In this document: positions 1-12,960 of the stretch, in pieces
Layout: every line of letters begins with the position of its first letter
Position numbering within the stretch: position 1 is the stretch's first letter
Assembly (NCBI RefSeq): GCF_964340395.1
Contig: NC_135567.1
Coordinates: forward strand, 5,230,899 to 5,294,898
DNA from: Glandiceps talaboti
Lineage: Eukaryota > Hemichordata > Enteropneusta > Spengelidae
Direction: 5' to 3'
Length of the DNA stretch: 64,000 nucleotides
Position numbers and translations under genes: made by a program
The notes under the pieces: model-generated
Databases searched by the model: none
What the model was told of the DNA's origin: nothing
What the model saw: only the letters and a program-made list of their open reading frames with translations

Positions 1-834
1 GTCTATATACCCTTGACTACTGCCAATTTAGTAGTCAAAATACAATGTTTGGTAGTCTATATACCCTTGACTACTGCCAATTTGGTAGTCAAGATACAAT
101 GTTTGGTAGTCTATATACCCTTTACTACTGCCAATTTGGTAGTCAAGATACAATGTTTGGTACTCTATATACCCTTGACTACTGCCAATTTGGTAGTCAA
201 GATACAATGTTTGGTAGACTATATACCCTTGACTACTGCCAATTTGGTAGTCAAGATACTATGTTTGGTAGTCTATATACCCTTTACTACTGCTAATTTG
301 GTAGTCAAGATACAATGTTTGGTAGACTATATACCCTTGACTACTGCCAATTTAGTAGTCAAGATACAATGTTTGGTAGTCTATATACCCTTTACTACTG
401 CCAATTTGGTAGTCAAGATACAATGTTTGGTAGTCTATATACCCTTGACTACTGCCAATTTGGTAGTCAAGATACAATGTTTGGTAGTCTATATACCCTT
501 GACTACTGCCAATTTGGTAGTTAGGATACAATGTTTGGTAGTCTATATACCCTTGACTACTGCCAATTTGGTAGTCAAGATACAATGTTTGGTAGTCTAT
601 ATACCCTTGACTACTGACAATTTGGTAGTTAAGATACAATGTTTGGTAGTCTATATACCCATTACTACTGCCAATTTAGTAGTCAAGATACAATGTTTGG
701 TAGTCTATATACCCTTTACTACTGCCAATTTAGTAGTCAAGATACAATGTTTGGTAGTCTATATACCCTTTACTACTGCCAATTTAGTAGCCAAGATACA
801 ATATTTGGTAGTCTATATACCCTTGACTACAAAA
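1..834. repeat. 54-bp minisatellite, about 15 copies, running off the left edge
   Basis: Near-identical 54-bp units follow one another to about position 832. Each unit carries inverted arms TTGACTAC and GTAGTCAA around CCAATTTGG, so every unit could fold into a hairpin. Because 54 is a multiple of three and the unit has few stops, long open frames run through it on both strands (297 codons on plus, 95 on minus). They translate into the same 18-residue repeat and are by-products, not genes. Variants are single-base changes (cctt/ccct, ttta/tttg). Confidence 0.97.
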
Positions 835-2078
835 TATATATTGGAAATCTTAGTAACCAGTAAAGGTCTGAGAACAAAATGTGCATTGTACATAAGTATT
901 AACTAGGTGAGGTCTGGGAACAAATGTGTATTGTGTGTGTATTAACCAGCCGAGGTCTGAGAACAAAATGTACTTTGTATGACCTAATATACAAGCAAAA
1001 CAGAGACTGCTGAGGTCATGAATTTGACCTTCACTGTTGAGAACATTTAGAGATGAAGATCTCAATATGAATGGATTTCAGTATTGGTCATATCCTTGTC
1101 TTGGTGGATGTTCTACAAGATTGGACAGTCACTGATCATCAGAGTTAGTGTTACCTAATGTTTGACAGGAGGCCACTGAAGACCAAGAGAGAGTATGTTA
1201 GAAGGGTGTGGTGGAGATCGAGAGATACATGTGTATGCTTGTATAAATTTAACCTTCACAGTTAAGAACATTAAGAGATGGATGGAGATTTCAATATGAA
1301 TGCATTTCAGTGTTGGTGGCGTACTTGGCGATGGACAACACTGGACACATTAAAGATGTAGTGTTATTTAGTATTTGGATCCTTTGGGTTACAGTGTGTT
1401 GCAGTGTCAAGTCAATCTACTGAAAATGTTGGCCTAACCTTGAACTAACTGCAACAGAAATTATTTTAGTGCATCTTGCTCAGAATTTTATACTGAACAA
1501 CATATCAAAAGTCTAGGGAAATCTACTTGTAAGGCTAAAAATGAGTTTTGAATAATTAGCATAATTATAAAATACATTGTATGTAAAAACCCATGCAAGT
1601 AACAAGTCTATGGAATAGCTCTGAGGATGGGTAATAATTGCTCTCACTAGTATTTTGACTGGAACCTAATAAAGATGTGTTAAGTACAAATATACAGCCA
1701 GGAATACCTGCATGTATCAAGTCACCACCTGTTTGACTAAACCTTACCACCAGTAACTTTACTAGTGACCTGAGATGGAGCATCAACTCAGGATCGTTTC
1801 ACAGAACAGTCTGTTGATAATTTTGTAGGATCCTTTGGTTGCAGTCTGTGTGTTACCTTGGGTACACTGGTATTAAACTTGTCTGATCAAGTCACCATCT
1901 GTTAGACTTTACCACCAGTAACTTTACAAAGTTTACTAGTGACCTGAGATGAAGTATTAATTCATGGCCGATTCACCCAACACTCTATCAACTATGTATA
2001 CTACAACAAGATTATCTATAGTATAACTGGGAGTGCCCTATCATCCAAATAAATAACATTAACTGAGACTGAGTGCCC
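835..2078. other. Non-coding stretch with decayed local duplications
   Basis: No gene seen. Three diverged copies of a unit containing aggtctgagaacaaaatgt lie at about 850-990. A ~70-bp segment ending in atttcagt is present at 1024-1090 and again at 1248-1322. A ~100-bp segment containing ccaccagtaactttac occurs at about 1720-1810 and 1895-1990. Confidence 0.6.
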
Positions 2079-2143
2079 ACATACATACATACATACATAC
2101 ATACATACATACGTACATACATACATACATATATACATACATA
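2079..2143. repeat. (CATA)n microsatellite
   Basis: Uninterrupted acat tetranucleotides with two substitutions. Confidence 0.95.
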
Positions 2144-3484
2144 GTTATATAATACCATAAGTGCCCTACTCTGATACCATTAGCATACACATATAGATTC
2201 TTTTACAACATCATAATTTTAAAGTGACATACTTACACACACATTGTTACATAACATCTAAATGTCATTCAATTTGTGTATAAGTAAAACTAATGTCAAT
2301 TGATTTCCATAACATCAATACAGACAATAGAACTATGTAGATATGACTACATTCTTATCACAACTGTTATTATAATAACACATGACAATAAAATCAATCT
2401 AATTAGGGAATAATAACAGTAATGCAAATTTATCCACATTCCCACACTTCAAATTGTAAGTCTTCAATCAAATATAATTATTATCATTGCCATAGGATAT
2501 ATATTACAGTAATGGTCTTTCATTCTGTCAGTGTTTTTGCCAAGGTTTGGAAAACCAGGAACAGACAGGGGAATACTAGTGGTATTAAAACAGGCACAGT
2601 TTTCAATGCATTATATCATAGTTTTGGTAGGGAACCCTGGTAAAATGACTGGGGAACTCAGGTAGATTTTATCTACTTACTGGCTTGAGGCTCACACCAG
2701 TACCTTGCAGATTGAAAGATTGATTAGTCATCACAAGGGCTGGATTGACAAGAGTACAATTATGGTTCAATCCTTGCCCACTAATTTCAGTCAAAGAATT
2801 GGCAGTGGTGAGGCTCACACCACCAATATACAGAAATCAAAGCTGACCAATTTATTAAAACAATCACTTCATTCAAATAAACTATAGTTCTATTAAGTTC
2901 ACAACAATGTTTACTATAATTATATAATTGTATAACTTGTATAAGTTACCTGAATTATTAATATTTCACATTCCTTGCGTTGTTTTCACCTTATACACTC
3001 TGTTCTACATTCTTAACTAATTTTTCTCTGTTTGTTCTCTGTATCTGGGGCAGGGACCAGGACACCACACACCTACCAACAACTCAACGACGGTGAAGTA
3101 CCTTTTAGTGATCATAAATGACTGGAAAGAATTCAACCTATTTTACAAAAAGTTCAATGATACTGTACCGTACACTGGCAATACAATGTATGTCAATAAT
3201 AAATAAAATTATATGGGAGACAATTTCAGGAGATAACTTGGTTATGAAGTGAACCATTCATTGCATTATTTTGAAGAGGATATTTTATTTTTCCATATTT
3301 GTTTTTTAATTTGATACTTTTAATTCCACATTATAGTTTACTTTAATACAAAGGTAACAACACTCTGAAATTTCTACTTTATAGTTACCATAGTTACCAA
3401 GAATGTTGAATAAAATGGTTATTAACTTGAAAGGAAAATAGATCTTGTCTGTTTTATTTGTTGTCACAGTTTACCTCTAAAGTT
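2144..3484. other. Non-coding DNA with a repeat fragment
   Basis: No gene seen. The piece around 2735-2830 (caattatggttcaatcc ... ttggcagtggtgag) resembles the segment at 15500-15560 and 16825-16885 inside the Helentron-like copies, so it is probably a fragment of that family. The phrase gaggctcacacca occurs twice (about 2690 and 2810). Confidence 0.5.
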
Positions 3485-3606
3485 AACACGCATACATGCA
3501 TGCATGCACGCACGCACGCACACACATACATACATGATTGTACATGTACATACATACATACATACATACATACATACATACATACATACACACATGATTG
3601 AACATG

Positions 3607-3638
<32 letters not shown>

Positions 3639-3654
3639 CATGACTATACATACA

Positions 3655-3686
<32 letters not shown>

Positions 3687-3858
3687 CATACATACATAGA
3701 TGATTGTACACGTACATACATACATACATACATACATACATACATACATGACTATACATATATACATACATACATACATACATACATACATACATACATA
3801 CATACAGACAAATATACATACAGACAAATACACACACACACACACACACACACACACT
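3485..3858. repeat. CATA/CA microsatellite block
   Basis: A 370-bp run of acat tetranucleotides is broken by four short near-identical spacers (tgattgtacatgtac or tgactataca types), then ends in pure (CA)n. The spacers recur at about 95-bp steps, so the tract was itself duplicated as larger units. All ORFs here are repeat translations. Confidence 0.95.
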
Positions 3859-4357
3859 ATCCTCTGTACAAGTGAATGTGTCTACTATTCTCTACATAGT
3901 CTATACCTAGGCTACCATATTGGTTCATTATCCATACATCAGATATGATTATATCATATCAACTACAAATACTGTATGAGTCATATCTTGACAAAATTAC
4001 ATTTACAACATCAGGGGAAATAAATATCTGGTTGCTATGGATATATTCACAAAGTCTATTTTAATATCTGTAACTTACAAATATAAACAGGGGTACCGGT
4101 ACATAGCGCATGCCAGCTAAGGTCAGGTGAGGCAAACCCTGAATTTAGGGACAGTGATTTCCTTGTGTATGTTAAATTCAACTTGCAGTAAAGTAGGTCT
4201 TAGATTTGTATTTTCCTGATTGATCTTGACTATGTCTTTCAAAACACAAAGTGTGTTGAGAGAGCACACTCAAGATCAACCAGCTAATATACCACTTGTA
4301 AGCTAACATTGGTCAAAGTGACACAGTACTCATTTGAATTTGAAGTATAATTATGAT
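3859..4357. other. No feature seen
   Basis: Unique-looking A+T-rich sequence. I see no exon, inverted repeat or array. Confidence 0.5.
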
Positions 4358-4377
4358 GTTTACACACACACACACAC

Positions 4378-4440
<63 letters not shown>

Positions 4441-4494
4441 GGCACTTTGCCATGCCTATAGCACTACTGAACCTTCAGTTCAGTTGTGCTAATA
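4358..4494 (+). mobile_element. 3' tail of a Helentron-like (HINE) element
   Basis: A (CA)n then (GACA)n tract runs into a conserved tail: ccatgcctatagcactactgaa, a hairpin (CTGAAC ... GTTCAG) and the end CAGTTGTGCTAA. The same tail ends at least five other copies in the window. Only the microsatellite and 3' end are recognisable here. Confidence 0.75.
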
Positions 4495-5399
4495 AACCAC
4501 AAGAAATCGAATCTGACTGACTAACACTCAACTCCACAGCCGTGCTATAGCGCATAGGGTATATGACAACACCCATGATGAAACATGGAAGTCATTAACT
4601 TGACGACCAATGGAAATAAAATTATGTATCGGTCAAAAGATTCAGCTTAAGAAATGATTTTGTCAAAAAAACCCGCTCAGATTTTATGATTTACATACCA
4701 CTGACACCATTTTGACAAGTTCAGTTATGAACAAATGAACATCGAATCCTAGCAGGCTTGTAGGTTATTTAGCCAAACATAATTACATTAAGTTTATTCT
4801 TTTCATGTTTTATTGTATAGGTAGGAGAAATATATGTTTGAAATTGACTTCAAACTGACTATCAAGATTAAAACTAATTTAACAATATATCTATCAGATT
4901 TAGCACTCTGGTAGATAACTAACTTTTAGAGAATTGTATGCAATCATTAAAAAGTCTATAAAATATGGGAGACCGGTGAGGACAGCAATTGTGACTTGGA
5001 AACTGTGGCTTGTAAAACTGTGGCTTGTAAAACTGTGACATCTTGACCATGAAACATGATAATGTATATTAACTTCTATGCATCATAGCATGGATTTATT
5101 ATTGAGAAGAGTAAATAGTTTAGTTTATTTCAGTAAAACAACAAGATCGACAGTACAGATATACAAATAAAAACTAGTACAAATTGTTGAATTACTTGGA
5201 TAACCCACAAAGTTAAAGACTTATTTCCATTGGGGTCCATACGAGAGCCGTCATTATTTAAGGCCGGGGGGAGGGGGTGTCGTAGGATTTGGACAATCCA
5301 AAACTTCAGTACCCCCCCCCACCCTCCACCCACCCCAGTGTCTATCCTTACTTCAATTCAATGTTAACAGCACATGTAACTTTTTTTCAGCTGTTCAGT
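4495..5399. other. No gene seen; C-tract at 5309-5334
   Basis: A+T-rich sequence without recognisable exons. A C-rich tract (ccccccccccaccctccacccacccc) lies near 5310 with a G-tract about 40 bp upstream. A short local duplication of actgtggcttgtaaa occurs at about 5000-5032. Confidence 0.5.
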
Positions 5400-5546
5400 T
5401 TTAAGCAGGTGGCATCAAATTGTAATTACAATTATATTGAAGATAGAAGCCCTCAGGTAGAAAACGTCCAGAATAAACCTATGAAGACCTTCATTATTGG
5501 AGATTCAGTACTGAAGAATATAAAACCTAGGAGACAGTGTGTCTGA
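5400..5546 (+). other. Coding-like fragment with a GDSV block, broken by the 33-bp array
   Basis: The open frame at 5289-5546 ends in a stretch that looks protein-derived: KTFIIGDSVLKNIKPRR at about residues 67-83. A polypyrimidine tract and AG at 5379-5390 could be an acceptor. GDSV/GDSL blocks occur in SGNH hydrolases and in the ORF1 of some LINEs, but this is too short to assign. The frame ends exactly where the minisatellite begins, and a +1 shift would continue straight into the repeat frame (ELPISTQL). It may be the 5' part of the broken gene at 8354, or an unrelated relic. Confidence 0.3.
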
Positions 5547-8346
5547 ACTGCCAATCAGTACTCAGTTGAAAGACACTGAACAACCAATCAGTACACAGTT
5601 GATAGATACCTAACTACCAATCAGTACACAGTTGATAGATACCTAACTACCAATCAGTACACAGTTTATAGACACTGAACAACCAATCAGTACACAGTTG
5701 ATAGATACCGAACTACCAATCAGTACACAGTTGATAGACACCAAACTATCAATCAGTACACAGTTGATAGATACCGAACTACCAATCAGTACACAGTTGA
5801 TAGACACTGAATAACCAATCAGTACACAGTTGAAAGACACTGAACAACCAATCAGTACACAGTTGATAGACACCTAACTACCAATCAGTACACAGTTGAT
5901 AGACACTGAACTACCAATCAGTACACAGTTGATAGACACCTAACTACCAATCAATACACAGTTGATAGACACCTAAAGACCAATCAGTACACAGTTGAAA
6001 GACACTGAACAACCAATCAGTACACAGTTGATAGATACCTAACTACCAATCAGTACACAGGTGAAAGACACTGAACAACCAATCAGTACACAGTTGATAG
6101 ACACCTAACTACCAATCAGTACATAGTTGAAAGACACTGAACAACCAATCAGTACACAGTTGATAGACACCTAACTACCAATCAGTACATAGTTGAAAGA
6201 CACTGAACAACCAATCAGTACACAGTTGATAGACACCGAACTACCAATCAGTACACAGTTGATAGACACTGAACAACCAATCAGTACACAGTTGATAGAC
6301 ACTGAACTACCAATCAGTACACAGTTGATAGACACTGAACAACCAATCAGTACACAGTTGATAGACACCTAACTACCAATCAGTACACAGTTGAAAGACA
6401 CTGAACAACCAATCAGTACACAGTTGATAGACACCTAACTACCAATCAGTACACAGGTGAAAGACACTGAACTACCAATCAGTACACAGATGTCGATAGA
6501 TACCTAACTACCAATCAGTACACAGTTGAAAGACACTGAACAACCAATCAGTACACAGTTGATAGACACCGAACTACCAATCAGTACACAGTTGATAGAC
6601 ACTGAAAGACCAATCAGTACACAGTTGATAGACACTGAACAACCAATCAGTACACAGTTGATAGACACTGAACAACCGATCAGTACACAGTTGATAGACA
6701 ATGAACAACCGATCAGTACACAGTTGATAGACACCTAACTACCAATCAGTACACAGTTGATAGACACCTAACTACCAATCAGTACACAGTTGATAGACAC
6801 CGAACTACCAATCAGTACACAGTTGATAGACACTGAACAACCAATCAGTACACAGTTGATAGATACCGAACTACCAATCAGTACACAGTTGATAGACACC
6901 TAACTACCAATCAGTACACAGTTGATAGACACTGAAAGACCAATCAGTACACAGTTGATAGACACTGAACAACCAATCAGTACACAGTTGATAGACACTG
7001 AACAACCGATCAGTACACAGTTGATAGACAATGAACAACCGATCAGTACACAGTTGATAGACACCTAACTACCAATCAGTACACAGTTGATAGACACCTA
7101 ACTACCAATCAGTACACAGTTGATAGACACCGAACTACCAATCAGTACACAGTTGATAGACACTGAACAACCAATCAGTACACAGTTGATAGATACCGAA
7201 CTACCAATCAGTACACAGTTGATAGACACCTAACTACCAATCAGTACACAGTTGATAGACACCTAAAGACCAATCAGTACACAGTTGAAAGACACTGAAC
7301 AACCAATCAGTACACAGTTGATAGACACCTAACTACCAATCAGTACACAGGTGAAAGACACTGAACAACCAATCAGTACACAGTTGATAGACACCTAACT
7401 ACCAATCAGTACACAGTTGATAGACACCTAACTACCAATCAGTACACAGTTGATAGACACCTAACTACCAATCAGTACACAGTTGAAAGACACTGAACTA
7501 CCAATCAGTACACAGTTGATAGACACTGAACAACCAATCAGTACACAGTTGAAAGACACTGAACTACCAATCAGTACACAGTTGATAGACACTGAACAAC
7601 CAATCAGTACACAGTTGAAAGACACTGAACAACCAATCAGTACACAGTTGAAAGACACCTAACTACCAATCAGTACACAGTTGATAGACACCGAACTACC
7701 AATCAGTACACAGTTGATAGACACTGAACAACCAATCAGTACACAGTTGAAAGACACTGAACAACCAATCAGTACACAGTTGATAGACACCTAACTACCA
7801 ATCAGTACACAGTTGATAGACACTGAACAACCAATCAGTACACAGTTGAAAGACACTGAACTACCAATCAGTACACAGTTGATAGACACTGAACAACCAA
7901 TCAGTACACAGTTGATAGATACCTAACTACCAATCAGTACACAGTTGAAAGACACTGAACAACCAATCAGTACACAGTTGATAGATACCTAACTACCAAT
8001 CAGTACACAGTTGAAAGACACTGAACAACCAATCAGTACACAGTTGATAGACACTGAACAACCAATCAGTACACAGTTGAAAGACACTGAACTACCAATC
8101 AGTACACAGTTGATAGACACTGAACAACCAATCAGTACACAGTTGATAGATACCTAACTACCAATCAGTACACAGTTGAAAGACACTGAACAACCAATCA
8201 GTACACAGTTGAAAGACACTGAACAACCAATCAGTACACAGTTGAAAGACACTGAACAACCAATCAGTACACAGTTGATAGACACCTAACTACCAATCAG
8301 TACACAGTTGATAGACACTAAACTACCGATCAGTACATAGTTCAAA
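5543..8346. repeat. 33-bp minisatellite, about 85 copies, with a 330-bp higher-order block
   Basis: The unit is about acactgaacaaccaatcagt followed by acacagttgatag. As 33 bp equals 11 codons, one plus frame reads DTEQPISTQLI again and again; it is closed in about half the units, where GAA has become TAA (cacctaactacc). One minus frame is also open over stretches of 65-76 codons. Ten units at about 6541-6870 are repeated almost exactly at 6871-7200: the variant actgaaagac occurs at 6601 and 6931, exactly 330 bp apart, and the gatcag variants follow in the same order. Block duplication therefore adds to unit-by-unit growth. Confidence 0.97.
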
Positions 8347-8353
8347 GACAGAG

Positions 8354-11200
8354 ATGTACAAAGTGATGAGTGTGTTAACATACTATGAGACTAATACATT
8401 TGAAACCTTTCCTGCCCTGCAAAGTCTCACACCAGTAATTCACTCACCTATGGATGTTGATGACTCAATATTGAAAAAGCCTAAGCCATCAAGTGATGTG
8501 TATGGTGTTGAGACTGACTTGGAATCTGATTCATCAGAAGTATTTGATATCCTGCCAATTCACACTAGAATATTCATGATGAAAAATAAGAAACAACAAT
8601 TAGAGTCAACAGTGTTTCCTAAATCTGTAGGTGTACCAAAGGTCAAAGTAACTAGGGAAATTGATAACATTCAGACTGAAAACTCAACATCAAATAGAAT
8701 CATAGACACATGTATCCCTTTGGTAACATCAGATAAGGCTAATTGTTGCAATAATATTGTTGATTATACAGACTCTGAAGTTGACATTATTGATGATTCT
8801 GATTCTGATTCAGACTACATGCCTTCCCCAGACAGAGTTGACTTAACTGATTGTAGTGATTCAGATCAATAAACTGATCCAAGTTCAGAATGTACACCAA
8901 TACCAGATAACATTATAGTGCCTGATAGTTCAGAGATAGGCAATGATATACAATTGACAACATCAACCAAGAGGGCTGCCATGAAGAAAAATATTGTTAT
9001 TGGCCAAAATGCACAACAAGTTGCCAGTAAGAGACATGTTGATAGGGCAGCAACCAAGTCCTCACATTGTGTAAAAACAATTCAGAGTTCCAATATATCA
9101 TCATCATCCAGCCCATCAAGAAAAAGAAAGCATATCAAAGTTTTAACTGCAAACAATACTGGGAAAAAAAGTGGGATAAACATCAGTACTGTGATTATTG
9201 CCTAAAGGACTATGGAAAACTACCATGCCATTTGAAACAATATCAAAATAATGAATCCGAAGTGTCTAATTCATTCAGTTTTCCTACAGGTAGCAAAGAA
9301 TGAAGCCTTCTATTAAAGAAACTTTTGAACAAAGGTAATCACGCTCATAACCTCAGGGTATTGCAAGAGGCTGGGGGGGGGGGGGGTCCTCATACCATGC
9401 AAACATCCAACACATGCAGTAAAGGTGGAAGACTATTTACCATGTGAATTTTGCTTGGGGTATTTTATCAGGGGTGATCTTTGAAAACACCAAAGGTCTT
9501 GTGATTTAAAACCTACAATATATGGATCATCAAAAAACAGAGCACAGGGAAGGTCAGTACATTTGTTACCAATTTGTCAAGCAGCAAATCAAGGTTTGAT
9601 GGACAATGTGCTACCAAAGATGAACCAGGATGAAATTGCTAGAGTTGTACGAAGTGATCAACTGTGATATTGCAGCAAGTTGCAAGCTTATACAAGAAAC
9701 AAGGAGCGGAACGTCACTACTATATCAGTCAAAAGCTACGAGAATTGGGTAAATTTGTCATCTCAATGAGAAAGATCAGTAAAGGAGAAGTGACATCTTT
9801 CACAGATTGTATTCATCCACACAAGTTTGATTTGCTTGTTGCAGCTGTACAAAGTCTAGCTGGATATGATACAATGGATTCCTCTTTTAAGATTACTACT
9901 CTGGCCACAAAACTAGGAAACATTCCTCAGAAATGTGCAGCCATTTTACAAAGCAATGCCATTAAAACAGGAGATGATGGTCTTTTAACCAGAGCCAGAC
10001 AGTTTCTGCGACTTTGCACCTTGCAGTGGTCTGAAGACATAAGTTGCAATGTGCAGAAAACAATCAATGAACAGAAAAGGAATAAGCCAATGTTGTTACC
10101 ACTTATAGATGATGTCAAAGCACTCCACAGCCATACGGAGATAGTTGGTAAAAATACTACAGAGGAATTAAAGTTTAATCCAAATAACAAGAGTTGGTTG
10201 CAACTTTGCAGATTTACACTCTCACAGCTAATCATGTTTAATAGACAGAGAAGTAGGAAAGTGGAGAGAATGGCCATACATGACTATGACAACGTACATG
10301 GAGGGAATCCAAGTGGTGTTGTTGGTTCATGCTTGTCAGAATTTGAGAAAGACTGAAGGCTTGTTACAGTTTACTGTGAATATATTGTGGTTATCTGATT
10401 GCAAAATGATAATCCAGTTACAACTCATATAGTGTACATGATGACAGACAAAACCCAGTTTTCGCTCAAGATTTAAACTGAACACTACACTACCTACAGA
10501 TAATATTGACTACTAATTAACACATACAATATCTTTTTCATAATATAATTAACTGAAAATTTTTTAGTGAATATATCTCTGGTTATTTGAAGAAAAAGAA
10601 AATCCTAGATGTAGCTGGTACAGGCTTAATTATGCTTTTTAAATTTATATCAAATTGACTGCCTCAAATTATGTACAATAGGTTATATTTACCATGCCCT
10701 TAGTTTCCAATATAGGAATTTAAAAGTATCATTGGTATGGGGTTTTCCAATTCTCTGATCAGCAAATGTGTTGCCCCTTCTCAGTTTGCAAGTCATGTGA
10801 GTAACAATGGACTCTTAACAATGCTATTAATTTAGGAGAGACAATCACACTTCATGAAAAGTTTCTGGAACCTAAATTATATGTTCAACACATATTTAGA
10901 AAGATTTGGCTGTAAAACATCAACAAGAACTTTTTATTGTAATTTAATTTCAGGCACATAAAAAAGACAGAAGTGGCCAGATAATGAGAAGGCTTCTGCT
11001 TTACAACATTTCGCAGTAGATACCAGTCTCCAGAATGTTCCAGGAAAATGAGAAAGTCAAGAATGTAAACAAAAGTACCCTGTTCTAAGTCATAGGAAAT
11101 GGACAGATATCAAGTTTGTTTTGTTTATAACAAAATACAGAAGCAGAAAAATGATGATAGGAAGATTTGAAAAACTCATGGTGTAGTGTTAAGTTAGAGA
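8354..11200 (+). pseudogene. Decayed spliced gene, finger plus recombinase-associated family of fish and invertebrates
   Basis: One reading frame runs 8354-9205 with a single in-frame TAA at 8870. Its first part is acidic (SEVDIIDDSDSDSDYMPSP). After a shift near an A-run (~9160) it reads WDKHQYCDYCLKDYGKLPCH, a finger-like CxxC...H segment, then NKGNHAHNLRVL and a second CxxC (PCEFCLGYF) at ~9440. Breaks: TGA at 9301 (probable Arg), frame change at the G-tract near 9375, TGA at 9482 (probable Trp), frame change near 9663. From 9664 a 230-codon frame holds the helical core (SQKLRELGKFV, LATKLGN, LFNRQRS-like MFNRQRS). An acceptor at 10952 opens a last exon, KRQKWPDNEKASALQHF, with further stops. 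From memory, relatives carry a tyrosine-recombinase-like domain between these parts; I do not see it here. Function of the family is unknown to me. Confidence 0.65.
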
Positions 11201-11289
11201 TCATTGTGACAGGTTCATAGTATTTGTTCTCGTTCTACAAGATTGCTTGTGTTTTAGTCACTGTAGTGTCACTAAAATTTTAAAAAATA

Positions 11290-12613
11290 CTGCCATTGGC
11301 ATTGTAGCACAACTGTATAGTTTTCAAAAAATGTTTATCCATAAAATTATGTTTGTCCTTGCTAACAATAGGTGTTCATTTGCTGAATGACTATCCAGTT
11401 GCCTATCCAACCATGTTGCTATCTTTACGATATATACGTGATCATTTGGCTGTTGCTATGGGTGTGGTCATGTTGTTAAATATATTTGCATACATTTTTA
11501 ATGTTTTTGTTTTCACTTGTATATGAATTCCTGATATTATCTTTGCAATATACGCGATCATTTGGCTGTTGCTGTGGGCATGGTCTTGTTGTTAGGCAGA
11601 ATTGCATACATTTTTGAATGTTTATTCATGTCTTTCAATTCCTGTTATCTTTGCAATATATGTGACTATTTGGCTGTTGTTAAGGGTGTGGTCTAGTTGC
11701 TGGGCACCAATATACGTGATTATTTGGATGTTGCTATGGGCGTGGTCTTGTTAGGCAAATTTACATAATTTTTTTGTATTTTTATTAAATTGTCTATTAA
11801 TATCTGTTGTTATCTTTGTGAAATACAAGACCGTTTGGCTGTTGCTATGGATGTGGTCATGGTTGCTAGGGACATTTGGATACATTTTTTGAATTATTAC
11901 TCACTTGCCTACCAGATGATATTGTTTGAACAAAATTTACTGCAATTTGGTTGGATTGGTCATGGTTGCTAGGCCAATAGTGTCAAAATATTTGGAAGAA
12001 AATCTGCAGAATAACACTTCTAGAAACATTTCACCAAGTTTCAGTCTCATTGACCAAGTACTTTTTGAGATATACATATTTGACCAAAATTCACATTTTT
12101 ACACTTAATTTGCATATTACTGATGAGATCATTATATGCTTAATATTCCTTCATCTATACACCAACAGATGCATTCCCATTAAATTTCAGCCCAATCTCC
12201 TCGATAGTTTTGGAATGATAGGTTTTTGACCAAAAAGACACATTTTTAGCCCTAATTTGCATATTACTAAGGGAATCATCATGTCATGAACAAACCTTAA
12301 TTTACTCACACCTAAGAATGTTTCCACAAAATTTTCAGGCCAATCTCCACGGTAGTTTTGAAGTTTAGGTTTTTTGACCAAAAATCATTTTTTTATCTAA
12401 ATTGCACATCTCTGATGCTATCATTTTTCAAAATTCCCAACTAGACACCCAAAGTAACATGACCACCAAATATCAAAGCAACCGGTCCAGCAGTTTTTGA
12501 TTTTAAGTTGTTTACATACACACACATCCCCCGACACGCAGACAGACAGACAGACATACACTACTTAGCGATGCCTAAAGCACTATTGAACCTTCAGCTC
12601 AGTTGTGCTAAAA
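11290..12613 (+). mobile_element. Helentron-like non-autonomous element with tandem cores
   Basis: The left end TAGCACAACTG (11305-11315) and right end CAGTTGTGCTA (12600-12610) are perfect inverted complements. Between them a core beginning tttggctgttgctatgggcg is repeated about five times (11443-11850, spacing 60-115 bp), followed by two ~120-bp degenerate units with tttgcatattactgatg, a short (GACA)n tract and a hairpin before the final CTAA. Subterminal inverted repeats, tandem cores, a microsatellite and a 3' hairpin are the layout described for Helentron-associated elements (HINE/DINE-1 type). No Rep/helicase frame is present, so it is non-autonomous. Confidence 0.7.
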
Positions 12614-12960
12614 AGGTTTCCAAGCAACCTTAAACAGATGTTAATCTTTATGCCATTGACATTGACATGTGAAGTAGCCCATAAAAGATTTAATGATTTC
12701 ATTGCATCAATAAAACAAGAATCTTTCATTTCTAGGCTGAGTCAAAGCATCTTTTATCACAATAAATGGTGGTTTTTTTTTAACAAAACACACATCTCTG
12801 ATGCGATCGCTTTCATTTGAAGAATTTTTCATCTAGACACCCTAAGTAATGTCCCCGCCAAATGTCAAACCGATCAGTTTGACCATTTTTGACTTTGTCG
12901 TTTATACACACATTTCTCCATGGCTCTAGCACTAATGAACCTCAGTTCAGTGCTAAAAAC
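12614..12960 (+). mobile_element. Second, shortened Helentron-like copy
   Basis: It shares ccaagcaaccttaaacagatg and the following ~250 bp with the copies at 15930 and 17205, has a minimal microsatellite, and ends in gaacctcagttcagtgctaaaa at about 12955. It directly abuts the preceding copy, tail to head. Confidence 0.65.

Noticed and set aside
13-906. 297-codon open frame in the 54-bp array
   Set aside because: A period divisible by three with few stops opens frames on both strands; no start context, no non-repeat domain.
5543-8346. CRISPR array
   Set aside because: Units are contiguous with no unique spacers, and the context is eukaryotic.
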